From contig NZ_JABMKW010000008.1 in assembly GCF_013204795.1 (NCBI RefSeq), positions 62,001 to 126,000 on the forward strand: a DNA stretch of 64,000 nucleotides, read 5' to 3'. A model generated the notes under the pieces. It saw only the letters and a program-made list of their open reading frames with translations, had not been told where the DNA came from and did no database searches. Source of the DNA: Pedobacter panaciterrae (GTDB taxonomy: Bacteria; Bacteroidota; Bacteroidia; Sphingobacteriales; Sphingobacteriaceae). Both the position numbers and the translations under genes were made by a program. This document shows, piece after piece, positions 8,475 through 17,038 of this stretch (position 1 is the stretch's first letter; each line of letters opens with the position of its first letter).

Positions 8475-9992
8475 TTAAAGTCTTCCTGCATTGCTCAGGT
8501 TCGGATTTAAATCGACCTGAGTTTGAGGATAAGGGAAATACTTGTGTTTGGCAATATCTATAGAAGCTGGTTTGCCAACCGATTTCAGATAAGTGTTAAC
8601 TACTTCCTGGTATTTGCCCATACGGATTAAATCTACTCTGCGTTTACACTCAAAGAAGAATTCCCAACCGCGCTCCTGTAAGATCTTGTCGCGAAGGCTA
8701 TCTTTAGTATAAGTGCCCGGAGCGCCAAGCAGGGTTGCTTTTGAACGTGCTTTTACCGAGTTAATCAAGTCAATACTTGCCTGTGTAGGTCCGTTTACTT
8801 CGTTTAATGCTTCTGCTTTGCAAAGTACGATATCTGCGTATCGTAGAATTGGAATACCATGGCCATCATAATAGGTTTTAGAACCTGCCGGATCTGCATA
8901 TTTTTTGGTAGCAACATCTGGTAAGTAGTATTTGCCTTTTGGAGGTGTAGTTTGTCCGGCAGGGGCTTGCATGTATTGTAAACCATCGGTACCCTTATAG
9001 TCATAAAAAAACATTTCACGACGCTCATCATTTGGTGCATATGAGTTCCAGAAACTCCAGCTTACAGCATAATATTGCCAGCGATCTGTTACAACCGGAT
9101 TATTTAATGGACCAAAGTGGTTCATTAATTCGGTGGCGTCATTTAATGCATCGGCAAGTGAACTAAAAATTGATTCTTTACACCATTTGTTGCTTTCCGC
9201 AAAAAGGCCTGCATAGGTAGGATATAATTCATATTGATGTAAGTCTTCTATCTTTTGGATGGTCTCTAAAGCTTTTTGCCATTGATGCTCGCGCATATAC
9301 AGTTTGGTAAGCAACGAAAGGGCAGCGCCTTTAGTAGCCCGACCAACATCATTGGTAGGGTAAATGGCTTTTCCTTCGTAATTAACAGGGAGGTTTGCTG
9401 CGGCCGATTCCAGATCACTTATTAAGAACGCATTGATAACTTCCAGACTTGCAGGAGGCACTTTTGTGGTGTAATCTGGATTTTTTAGATTTTCTTCGGT
9501 AGTTAGGATAACCGGGCCAAATTCATCTGTTAGATCTATATAAGCCAATGCACGAAGGAATTTGATTTCGGAGAAATATTGATTCAATTGTGTTTCAGTA
9601 AGCGTTTTGATCTTTGGGATGTTGAAGAGCGCAGTATTTGCGTCTGAAATAAGCTTATATTGATGTTGATAGGCGAAGTTGATATATTTATTGTTGGTTG
9701 ACCATTGTGCGTCAGAAAGTTGCGAGATATCTCCTGATTGAAAAGAATGACCAATATCTGTTGTGAAATCTGTTATGGCCATTTGAAAACCAGCATAGTA
9801 TTGGTAGGAATCGCTAACACCACTAGGCTGTTTTAACCTTGCATAGATTCCGTTTACAGCGGCTACTGCATCGGCCTTTGTTTGAAAAGCATTTGCTTCT
9901 GTTAAGATGCTATAGACCGTAGGCTCTGCAATTCTTTTACATGAAGCAAGACCTATTATGCAAGCTGAGAATAAAATTATAGTACGTTTCAT
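8475..9992 (-). CDS. RagB/SusD family nutrient-binding lipoprotein
   Basis: A 505-residue protein counted from the ATG at 9990-9992; a TTG three codons earlier is possible but less likely. The lipobox LASC places the lipidated residue at Cys18. The sequence has the standard SusD layout: an N-terminal SusD-like domain (AVAAVNGIYARLKQ, EIKFLRALAYIDLTDEFGPVIL) and a C-terminal RagB/SusD domain with PILRYADIVLCKAEALNEVNG and LRDKILQERGWEFFFECKRRVDLIRMG, ending in YPYPQTQ-like PYPQTQVDLNPNLSN. It caps the adjacent SusC transporter at the cell surface. It starts 19 bp after the SusC stop. No polysaccharide-degrading enzyme is next to the pair, so the imported substrate cannot be assigned. Confidence 0.95.
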   Translation of the reverse strand: MKRTIILFSACIIGLASCKRIAEPTVYSILTEANAFQTKADAVAAVNGIYARLKQPSGVSDSYQYYAGFQMAITDFTTDIGHSFQSGDISQLSDAQWSTNNKYINFAYQHQYKLISDANTALFNIPKIKTLTETQLNQYFSEIKFLRALAYIDLTDEFGPVILTTEENLKNPDYTTKVPPASLEVINAFLISDLESAAANLPVNYEGKAIYPTNDVGRATKGAALSLLTKLYMREHQWQKALETIQKIEDLHQYELYPTYAGLFAESNKWCKESIFSSLADALNDATELMNHFGPLNNPVVTDRWQYYAVSWSFWNSYAPNDERREMFFYDYKGTDGLQYMQAPAGQTTPPKGKYYLPDVATKKYADPAGSKTYYDGHGIPILRYADIVLCKAEALNEVNGPTQASIDLINSVKARSKATLLGAPGTYTKDSLRDKILQERGWEFFFECKRRVDLIRMGKYQEVVNTYLKSVGKPASIDIAKHKYFPYPQTQVDLNPNLSNAGRL

Positions 9993-10011
9993 AATTGACA
10001 ATTGTAATAGG

Positions 10012-13000
10012 TTAGAAATTTAATTTAAGACCAAGAGTGAAAGAACGGTAAGCCGGATACGCATTGAAATCCAGACCAGCTCTTAAATTAGTGCTATTGG
10101 GATCAGTATCACTGTTATTCGAATTTACTTCAGGATCTGAACCAGTATATTTGGTGATGGTAAACAAATCTTGTGCATTAAAATATATTTTAGCAGTACT
10201 AATACCTTTTAAGAATCCAATTTTTGAAGTTGGAATGTTATAGCCAATACTTAAGTTTTTCAGTTTCACATATGACGCGTTCTCTACGAATCTAGAGTTG
10301 ATATAGCCACCATATTTTGAGGTAAAATATCCATTTCTAGGTACATCAGTATTGTTGTTTTGAGGGGTCCAGCGCTGTAATGCATCTGTACCTGTGTAAG
10401 TTTCCAATAACAAGCGATTCATATTATAAAGATCAGATCCAAAAGCACCCTGGAAGAATATGCCAAGTTCAAGACCTTTATATGTGAAGCTGTTATTAAA
10501 CCCTAAAACATAATGAGGGTAAGCGTTTCCTAGTACCTTGCGATCATCAGCGGTAATTGCTCCATCACCATTTAAATCTTTATATTTTGGATCTCCAGGT
10601 TTAGATAGGGGTTGAGCAGCATAAACCTCGCCTGTCTTAATTACTCCATCATAAACATAGCCATATAGTTCACTTAATTCTCTACCTACAGCTAGCTTGG
10701 TGAAATCAGCTGCTGGCACAGCTCCATCGGGATTAGCTGTTTGAGAAATAATGTATGGTCTGTCGTTTAGATTTATTGCTTTTTGTTTGTTATAAGCAAT
10801 GTTTAAAGTGGTATTCCATGTCATGTTATCATTCTCAACGTTTCTGCTGTTGATAGAAAGCTCGATTCCTTGATTTTGAAGTGATCCACCATTGATTAAC
10901 TGAGAGTTGAATCCATAGATTTGTTCAATTGGAATATCTAGCAGAAGGTTTTTTGTTGTTTTGCGATAATAATCAGCTGTAACACTTAAGCGGTCATTTA
11001 AAAAGCCCATGTCTACACCTGCATCAAATTGATAATTACTTTCCCATTTTAAGTTGGGATTAGGTAAACGGGTGCCAACAACACCGCCGTATAGGTCACT
11101 TTCTTCGCTTAATGAAACTCCGGTTGGCCCAAATGTACTCATGTATACGTAGTTGTTTACCCGGTCGTTACCTGTTCCACCGTATCCCATTCTAACTTTT
11201 AAGTTAGAAAAGATCTTATTATCCTTCATGAAATCTTCATCGCTAACTCTCCAGGCTAATGATCCTGATGGATAATATCCTATTCTGTTTTTTGAAGAGA
11301 ATTTTGATGAAACATCCTGACGAATAGTGAATGTAGCCAGATATTTGTCTTTTAAAGCATAATTTAAACGACCGAAATAAGAATACATTATTGCTTCTTG
11401 CTTATCAGTAATAGCTTTAATTCTTTCAGCAGCACCATCAAGATTGTTATAAAGGTACTTATCAGTAGTGAATTTTTGTACCTGAGTATAATGTCTTTCA
11501 TTTTGATCGAACTGATAAGAAAATCCTGCTAATGCGGTAAATGAATGTATCTCATTAAATACCTTTTTATAGGTAAGATAAGTTTCCATTAAATTACGGG
11601 TAGAATTTAGTTCATTCACCGAAGCCTGTCCCTGAACCTTTTCTCCTGAGACAAGAGTAGTAGGTAGGTAAGTTCCTTCTTTAGTTGCTGAAAATTCTGT
11701 TCCTCCACTAATATGTAAGGTAAGCTCGTCAAGAATTTGCAGGTCACCAAAAATGTTAGCAGTCATTCTATTGTTGTAACGATCGTTAGTGGGTTCAAGT
11801 AACCAAGCTAAAGGATTATCTTTCCCATTTCTACGAGCATATGTTCCGTCTGCATTGTATGGAGCAATAGCCGGAGAAGTGAACATAATACCATATAATA
11901 CGTTAGATGGTACTATGTTTCCGTCGTAAGTTTTAAATTGCGAAAATGATCTGGCAGCATATATATTCGCGCCAGCTTTAAATCTTTTACCAACTTTTTG
12001 ATCTATGTTGAAACGACCAGAGTAACGATCGAAATCTGTTTTCTTTAATGCACCTACTTGTCCGAAATAATTTCCTGAGATAGAGATACGTGTATCTTCA
12101 TTACCACCGCTGATGTTTAAGTTATGGCTTTGTACTGTGGCATTTCTTGTAGCAAGACTAAACCAATCAGTATTAGTAGAACTCTCTAAATCTTCGGCAG
12201 TATATTCTGGCGGGTTTCCTTGCTCAATTGCTTTTGCGTTAGCAATAGCTTTGTAGTCAGTCGCGTTCATTAAATCAGGTCTGTTCTTGATCCGTTGAGT
12301 TCCATAATAGCTTTCTAGTTCTACTGATGCTTTTCCTGATTTACCTCTTTTTGTTGAAATTAGAACAACTCCATTTGCACCCCTGGAACCATAAATAGCC
12401 GTAGCAGATGCATCTTTTAAGATTTGAATGTCTTCAATGTCACTTGGCGAAATATCTTTACCATTGTCTGTAATAAAACCATCAACTACGTACAAAGGTT
12501 CGTTAGTAGATTTTACTGAATTACCACCCCTGATGCGGATAATACTTGTACCTCCCGGTGCTGAACTAGCTTGAGTAACCTGTACACCCGAAGCACGACC
12601 CTGAATGGCTTGTGCAACGTTTGAAGTAACACCCCCTAAGTTTAAGCTTTCTTTTGAAATAGAGCTAATCGCACCGGTAAGGTCTTTCTTCTTTGATGTA
12701 CCGTAACCTACCACAACTACCTGCTCAAGTTCATTTTGAGTTTCTTTTAAGGTTACATTTATTTGTGTTTTAGATCCAACAGTAAATTCCTGAGAATCGA
12801 AACCGATAAACGAGAATTGCAGAATGCTTTGTGCATCTGGTGCAGTAAGCGCATAATTACCGGAACCATCGGTAAGGGCACCTACTTTACCACCTTTTAC
12901 TTTAACACTAACTCCCGGGATGCCTTCTCCTTTAGCATCCGAAACTTTTCCGCTTACTTTAATCCCTGTTTGGGCATAACCCTCTATAGAGAGGAGAAAT

Positions 13001-13038
13001 GTTATTAATAGTGAAAATAGTAGAAATTTAGATTTCAT
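10012..13038 (-). CDS. SusC/RagA-type TonB-dependent outer-membrane transporter
   Basis: A 1008-residue SusC protein: signal peptide to about residue 22 (GYA before QTG), carboxypeptidase-D-like domain (about 28-105), the VVVVGYGT linker, a plug with LYVVDGFI and IQILKDASATAIYGSRGANGVVLISTKRG, and a barrel ending in SFTLGLKLNF. These are textbook SusC hallmarks. It is translated from ATG 13036-13038 and followed after 19 bp by its SusD partner. A long upstream region (13039-13613) carries two inverted repeats, but I found no clean TTG/TAnnTTTG pair. There is no STN domain, so regulation by an anti-sigma factor is not suggested. Confidence 0.96.
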   Translation of the reverse strand: MKSKFLLFSLLITFLLSIEGYAQTGIKVSGKVSDAKGEGIPGVSVKVKGGKVGALTDGSGNYALTAPDAQSILQFSFIGFDSQEFTVGSKTQINVTLKETQNELEQVVVVGYGTSKKKDLTGAISSISKESLNLGGVTSNVAQAIQGRASGVQVTQASSAPGGTSIIRIRGGNSVKSTNEPLYVVDGFITDNGKDISPSDIEDIQILKDASATAIYGSRGANGVVLISTKRGKSGKASVELESYYGTQRIKNRPDLMNATDYKAIANAKAIEQGNPPEYTAEDLESSTNTDWFSLATRNATVQSHNLNISGGNEDTRISISGNYFGQVGALKKTDFDRYSGRFNIDQKVGKRFKAGANIYAARSFSQFKTYDGNIVPSNVLYGIMFTSPAIAPYNADGTYARRNGKDNPLAWLLEPTNDRYNNRMTANIFGDLQILDELTLHISGGTEFSATKEGTYLPTTLVSGEKVQGQASVNELNSTRNLMETYLTYKKVFNEIHSFTALAGFSYQFDQNERHYTQVQKFTTDKYLYNNLDGAAERIKAITDKQEAIMYSYFGRLNYALKDKYLATFTIRQDVSSKFSSKNRIGYYPSGSLAWRVSDEDFMKDNKIFSNLKVRMGYGGTGNDRVNNYVYMSTFGPTGVSLSEESDLYGGVVGTRLPNPNLKWESNYQFDAGVDMGFLNDRLSVTADYYRKTTKNLLLDIPIEQIYGFNSQLINGGSLQNQGIELSINSRNVENDNMTWNTTLNIAYNKQKAINLNDRPYIISQTANPDGAVPAADFTKLAVGRELSELYGYVYDGVIKTGEVYAAQPLSKPGDPKYKDLNGDGAITADDRKVLGNAYPHYVLGFNNSFTYKGLELGIFFQGAFGSDLYNMNRLLLETYTGTDALQRWTPQNNNTDVPRNGYFTSKYGGYINSRFVENASYVKLKNLSIGYNIPTSKIGFLKGISTAKIYFNAQDLFTITKYTGSDPEVNSNNSDTDPNSTNLRAGLDFNAYPAYRSFTLGLKLNF

Positions 13039-13221
13039 ATTTATTGGTTTATATGTTTGTTGTTTTAGTTTTAAAAAGGAAGCTGGCAGATTTTAGGTGT
13101 GTTTTTGTTAAAAAACATGGCCCAGCGAAATAACTGTCGGGGTAGAAATGAAAAAAGTCAATAAGGAGAGCCCTATGAAATTTCATTATCATTTTAGTTT
13201 AGTTTTGTTTAGTTTTTCCCA

Positions 13222-13254
13222 ATCAGATTTATGCTTTTGAGTGCATAAACTGAT
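13222..13254. repeat. Bulged inverted repeat upstream of the second susC
   Basis: ATCAGATTTATGC (13222-13234) is complementary to GCATAAACTGAT (13243-13254) apart from one unpaired A, with an 8-base loop. It could be an operator or an mRNA leader hairpin, about 185 bp from the susC start. Confidence 0.5.
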
Positions 13255-13370
13255 ATAAAGTATTAAGAGTGAAGGTAGAGCTAAAAACAGTGAGGGGCCG
13301 TTCAATTGTAATGTAAAAATTGCGCAAACGTTTGTTCTGGCAGTTTTTTACTGAATTACTATCGGAATTT

Positions 13371-13408
13371 AATAAGTGATTAATTTAACGTTAAATTAAT
13401 CACTTATT
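13371..13408. repeat. Perfect 38-bp palindrome
   Basis: AATAAGTGATTAATTTAAC is followed at once by its exact reverse complement, with the axis at 13389/13390 in AACGTT. No U-tract follows on either side, so it does not look like a standard terminator. It could form a 17-bp hairpin or cruciform, or bind a dimeric regulator. Confidence 0.9.
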
Positions 13409-13423
13409 GTAACCAGTTACGTT

Positions 13424-13446
13424 CCCTGATTATCAGGGCATTTTTT
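13424..13446 (+). terminator. Terminator-like hairpin on the plus strand, no known gene
   Basis: CCCTGAT (13424-13430) and ATCAGGG (13432-13438) form a short hairpin followed by CATTTTTT. It points along the plus strand, where no annotated gene precedes it, so it may be incidental or end an unseen small transcript. Confidence 0.3.
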
Positions 13447-13613
13447 AGGTTTTAACGCAAAATAGGAGGTTTTAACTCCTTTTTAAAAGAGGAATGGGTG
13501 CCCAAACTAAGGTTATGTCTATTTAATTTTTTGGATTATTGTAAGTGGCAGTATATGAGCTTGTTAGTTTGAGTGCAAACGATTGATATGCTTTTTTTAG
13601 TAAAATGAAATTG

Positions 13614-14423
13614 TTACTTCAAGCTCTTGGCCTCATTCCAGTAAATATCCATTTCTGCCAGTGTCATATCATTCAGTGCTTTGCCATTTTCTTTGGCTTT
13701 GCTTTCAAGATATTGAAAGCGCTTAATGAATTTTTTGTTGGTTTTTTCTAATGCGTTCTCAGGATTGATGTTAATGAAACGAGCGTAATTAATTAAAGAG
13801 AACAGTAGGTCGCCAAATTCACTTTCTGCTTTTTCTATATCTATAGCGGCACCATCTACTACATTATACTCATCTTTAAATTCCTGCAACTCTTCTTCAA
13901 CCTTTTCCCAAACCTGTTCCTTATTGTCCCAATCAAAGCCAACACCTCTTGCTTTTTCCTGAATGCGACTTGCTTTTACCAGAGACGGCAGACCAGCGGG
14001 TACCCCCGATAAAACAGATTTGTTTCCTTCTTTAAGTTTTAGTTGCTCCCAGTTTCGTTTTACATCGTGCTCATCTTGTACCTCAACATCTCCATAGATG
14101 TGCGGGTGTCTGCTAATTAATTTATCACATACACTGTTCAGTACATCAATTATGGTAAAGTCATTAGTTTCTGACGCTATGCGGGCGTAAAAAACAAGGT
14201 GCATCATTACATCTCCCAGCTCTTTTTTTACCTCGTCAAGGTCTCCTTCAAGGATAGCATCAGATAGCTCATAGGTTTCCTCAATAGTTAAATGTCGCAG
14301 CGTTTCCATGGTTTGTTTTTTATCCCATGGGCATTGTGTGCGTAATGTATCTAACACTGTAAGTAGTCTTTGAAATGCCGAGGCAGGATCGTTTGCAGTA
14401 ACAGGAGGTATATTATTAGGCAT
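13614..14423 (-). CDS. mazG: Nucleoside triphosphate pyrophosphohydrolase MazG
   Basis: A 269-residue MazG with two all-alpha NTP-PPase domains. The N-terminal domain has CPWD (31-34), the metal-binding EExxE (E48, E49, E52) and ELGD (68-71). The second domain repeats EELQEFKDE and ESEFGDLLFSLINYAR. It hydrolyses (d)NTPs to monophosphates and pyrophosphate in the cytoplasm, cleaning the nucleotide pool and, in other bacteria, lowering ppGpp. It is the last gene of a three-gene unit with the small membrane protein (7 bp upstream) and the AI-2E-type permease. Length and motifs are normal for the family. Confidence 0.96.
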   Translation of the reverse strand: MPNNIPPVTANDPASAFQRLLTVLDTLRTQCPWDKKQTMETLRHLTIEETYELSDAILEGDLDEVKKELGDVMMHLVFYARIASETNDFTIIDVLNSVCDKLISRHPHIYGDVEVQDEHDVKRNWEQLKLKEGNKSVLSGVPAGLPSLVKASRIQEKARGVGFDWDNKEQVWEKVEEELQEFKDEYNVVDGAAIDIEKAESEFGDLLFSLINYARFININPENALEKTNKKFIKRFQYLESKAKENGKALNDMTLAEMDIYWNEAKSLK

Positions 14424-14430
14424 TGGGTGT

Positions 14431-14727
14431 TTATTTTATGACGTTAAAGGTAACCATCATTGTGGTTAAAAAAAGAACAACAAGGCCTAATAAAAATATA
14501 ATATCGGCAGCTCTCTCTAAAGGATAGTTCGAGGGACCTCTTCTTTTCATGGAAAGAAATGATAAAATACAGGCCGTCATAAATAATATAATTGCAAGAG
14601 CTGTTGTTTCGTCAATGATTGTACTGTCGCTCATTTTTGCGACCTTAAGAGAGGTCAATACAATAAAGCACAAACCCAGTAAGGTTGCAGAGGTATTAAG
14701 TATATGCGGCGTTCTGTTTTCGGGCAT
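14431..14727 (-). CDS. Small three-helix membrane protein of unknown function
   Basis: A 98-residue protein with three predicted membrane segments (about residues 13-30, 42-60 and 74-96), separated by short charged loops; the second loop carries MKRRGPSNYPLERAAD. I do not recognise the family. It sits 24 bp after the AI-2E-type permease and 7 bp before mazG on the same strand, so it is very likely co-transcribed with both. The opposite-strand frame across it is a shadow. Tight spacing and typical membrane-protein composition support it as a real gene. Confidence 0.75.
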   Translation of the reverse strand: MPENRTPHILNTSATLLGLCFIVLTSLKVAKMSDSTIIDETTALAIILFMTACILSFLSMKRRGPSNYPLERAADIIFLLGLVVLFLTTMMVTFNVIK

Positions 14728-14751
14728 TTATCAAGCTATTAAAATTTGTTT

Positions 14752-15864
14752 TTATTCCTGTTCTTCGAGCTTAATATTCTTGGTGATTCGATATATCTTA
14801 CGTTTTTTATGCGGCTTTTCTTCTCCGCCAAGTAAAACTCCCCATGGTTTTAAAGAATCTACACGATCAAATATAATTTTTAGCATTGCCATGTAGGGAA
14901 TACATAAGAACATACCTGATATGCCCCATATCATTTCGCCAACTACTATGCCTATAAAGGCAAATAGTGCATTTATCTTTACCTTTGAACCTACAACCAA
15001 TGGCATTAATACATTGCCATCCAGGGCATGAACACCTGCAAAGGCAACCACCACAAGTAACATCTTGGCTGCGCCTGCAGTAGCAAAAGTAATCAGCGCA
15101 CTGATCAGCAACGCGGTAAAGATGCCTATATAGGGGATGATGTTGAAAATGCCGGCAATCAGACCAAGTAACACCGCATACTTTACATTTAATACCCAAA
15201 GTACTAAGATCATTAATAAGGTAACGATGAGCATTTGCAGGAATAATCCGGTGATATATTTTTTGATGATATATTGTATGCGCCTTACAATTTCTCCTAC
15301 CTTATCTGCATGTTGTTCTTCAAATACAGCGGTTAAAAAGGTGAAAAGTACTTTACGATAGTTTAAGATGAAAAAGGTAAAAAGTAATAGAAAAGACAGA
15401 AAAAGCAGCGTTGAAGACAGGGTAAGTAATGTAGCGCCTAAAACAGTGGCGCTGGTGGAAAGTGCCGCACTGGTACTATCTCTTAAATAGTCTATCTGCT
15501 TTTTTGTATTGATGTTAAAGGTATTTGAAATCCAATTCTGGATGTCGTGAAATGAAGTTTCTCCTTGCTTTTTAAGCGCAGGCCAGTCTTGCCAGAGATC
15601 GGTAAGCTGGTTTGCCAAAAAATATAGTATGCTAGATATAAAAGCGATCATGAGTATCACAGATACGATTGCAGCCAGACTCCTTTTAAAGCGCCATTTT
15701 TGTTCCAGAAAATTAGAAAGAGGTAATAACAGTAAAGCCAGCAAGAATGACGTTAGCAGTGGCGCAAGTAATGTTTGTCCTAAAATGGCGAGGTACCCTA
15801 AACAGATGATTGCAAATAGCACCAAAGCAAGTTTAGCGTAAAAAGGGAGCGTGATGTTTCTCAT
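14752..15864 (-). CDS. AI-2E family transporter (PerM-like permease)
   Basis: A polytopic inner-membrane protein of about 370 residues. I place the start at ATG 15862-15864 (MRNITLPF). An in-frame ATG at 15898-15900 would add 12 residues, but a near-promoter core TAATTTTC at 15903-15910 favours the shorter form. Around eight membrane segments are visible, with a central soluble part (RIQYIIKKYITGLF) and the family hallmark LLGLIAGIFNIIPYIGIF followed by HALDGNVLMPLVVG. Members export small molecules or ions; despite the name, autoinducer-2 transport is not established for most, and some act as Na+/H+ antiporters. It heads the operon with the small membrane protein and mazG. Confidence 0.93.
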   Translation of the reverse strand: MRNITLPFYAKLALVLFAIICLGYLAILGQTLLAPLLTSFLLALLLLPLSNFLEQKWRFKRSLAAIVSVILMIAFISSILYFLANQLTDLWQDWPALKKQGETSFHDIQNWISNTFNINTKKQIDYLRDSTSAALSTSATVLGATLLTLSSTLLFLSFLLLFTFFILNYRKVLFTFLTAVFEEQHADKVGEIVRRIQYIIKKYITGLFLQMLIVTLLMILVLWVLNVKYAVLLGLIAGIFNIIPYIGIFTALLISALITFATAGAAKMLLVVVAFAGVHALDGNVLMPLVVGSKVKINALFAFIGIVVGEMIWGISGMFLCIPYMAMLKIIFDRVDSLKPWGVLLGGEEKPHKKRKIYRITKNIKLEEQE

Positions 15865-15913
15865 AGATGATTTATTAAGCCAGTTAGAAAAGTTTAACAT
15901 AGGAAAATTAACT

Positions 15914-15957
15914 AAAAACAAACGCCCTGCCAAATATTTAGCGGGGCGTTTGTTTTT
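15914..15957. terminator. Strong bidirectional hairpin terminator
   Basis: AAAAACAAACGCCCTGC (15914-15930) pairs with GCGGGGCGTTTGTTTTT (15941-15957) with one mismatch and a 10-base loop, giving a GC core flanked by A and T runs. It closes the aldo/keto reductase transcript just before the permease gene. Confidence 0.9.
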
Positions 15958-15974
15958 ATTAAAAGAATTAAAGG

Positions 15975-16928
15975 TTATTCCCAGGCACTGGCTTCGTCAA
16001 GGATTGCAATATCCTCAACATTTAGTTTTAATGTTGCGGCTTTCTTAAGATCTTCGAGCTGGTCTAAACTGGTAACGCTTGCAATTGGTGCAGTTATGGA
16101 TGGACGTGCAATAAGCCAGGCCAGTGCTATACTTGCCTGATCTGCACTGTATTGTTCTGATACATCATCAAGGGCTTTTAAAATTTTAAATCCTCTTTCA
16201 TTCAAGTAATTTTTAACTGCACCACCCCGCTGACTTTTATTAAGGTCTTCTACTGAACGGTATTTTCCGGTTAAAAAGCCACTTGCCAGAGCATAATAGT
16301 TAATTGTACCTAAATCATTATCCTGTACAATTTGTTCGAAGTTTTTTTCGTAACCCTCGCGTTGGTATAAGTTGTATTCTGGCTGTAAGGTTTGATATTT
16401 AGGGAGATTGAATTTTTTTGCTATTTCCAACGATTCAGTTAAGCGCTCCGGTGTTAAGTTGGAAGCGCCAATCCATCGAACCTTGCCTTCTTTTATTAAT
16501 TGATGATATGCCTCAAGTGTTTCTTGTATTGGTGTTTCAGGATCATCGTAATGAGATTGATAAAGATCTATGTAGTCTGTTTTTAATCTTTTTAAGGAGT
16601 CTTCTACAGCTTGAAAGATATACTTTTTAGACAAGCCCTTTTTATCAGGTCCCATTGGGGCGCCAACTTTTGTGGCAAGTATAATTTTGTCTCTGTTATT
16701 TCTCTGCGACATCCAGTTTCCGACTATTGTCTCAGATTCGCCACCGGTGTTTCCGGGTACCCAGGCAGAATATACATCTGCGGTGTCTATAAAGTTAAAG
16801 CCTGCATCGGTAAAGCCATCAAGTATTTCGAATGATTTCTTTTCATCCGCGGTCCAGCCAAATACATTTCCCCCAAAGGCTATTGGGTAAACAAATAAAT
16901 CGGAGTTTCCTAATTTTCTTTTTTTCAT
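15975..16928 (-). CDS. Aldo/keto reductase
   Basis: A 317-residue cytoplasmic NADPH-dependent oxidoreductase with the (beta/alpha)8 aldo/keto reductase fold. The catalytic tetrad is readable: Asp48 (FIDTADVYS), Tyr53, Lys87 (LATKVGAPMG) and His126 (LYQSHYDDPETP). The family signature LKRLKTDYIDLYQ precedes the histidine, and the cofactor region ALASGFLTGKYR is present. Proteins of this subgroup (YajO/Tas-like) reduce diverse aldehydes and ketones; the physiological substrate is not predictable. It appears to be a single gene with an exact promoter core upstream (16984-16991) and a strong terminator downstream. Confidence 0.95.
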   Translation of the reverse strand: MKKRKLGNSDLFVYPIAFGGNVFGWTADEKKSFEILDGFTDAGFNFIDTADVYSAWVPGNTGGESETIVGNWMSQRNNRDKIILATKVGAPMGPDKKGLSKKYIFQAVEDSLKRLKTDYIDLYQSHYDDPETPIQETLEAYHQLIKEGKVRWIGASNLTPERLTESLEIAKKFNLPKYQTLQPEYNLYQREGYEKNFEQIVQDNDLGTINYYALASGFLTGKYRSVEDLNKSQRGGAVKNYLNERGFKILKALDDVSEQYSADQASIALAWLIARPSITAPIASVTSLDQLEDLKKAATLKLNVEDIAILDEASAWE

Positions 16929-16983
16929 CGCTGTGATTTCTGTTGTTAAGGTAGGTTGTGCGAGCGCATTATTACTTACTTAA

Positions 16984-16991
16984 CAAATTTA
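16984..16991 (-). promoter_or_regulatory. Promoter -7 core for the aldo/keto reductase
   Basis: TAAATTTG on the minus strand matches TAnnTTTG exactly and lies 55 bases before the ATG. No convincing -33 element is visible. Confidence 0.4.
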
Positions 16992-17038
16992 ACAGCATGG
17001 TGTTTCTAATATAGTCGGTGGTTTGTAATTTATAATAA

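Larger units (their letters stand above)
13039..13613. other. 575-bp intergenic region upstream of the second susC
   Basis: No open frame with coding character is seen. The region holds, in order: T-rich direct repeats of TTTAGTTTAG type (about 13193-13218), a bulged inverted repeat (13222-13254), a perfect 38-bp palindrome (13371-13408), a short hairpin followed by a T-run on the plus strand (13424-13446) and an AGGAG/CTCCT hairpin followed by T-residues (13464-13484). It separates mazG from susC, both on the minus strand, so it must contain the mazG 3' end and the susC promoter. Confidence 0.7.

Noticed and set aside
14752-15864. Quorum-sensing autoinducer-2 exporter
   Set aside because: The AI-2E family name does not establish AI-2 transport, and no luxS-like gene is in the window.
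15865-15933. Longer N-terminus of the AI-2E-type permease starting at a TTG (15933) inside the terminator
   Set aside because: It would begin within the hairpin loop of the preceding terminator; the later ATG is preferred.
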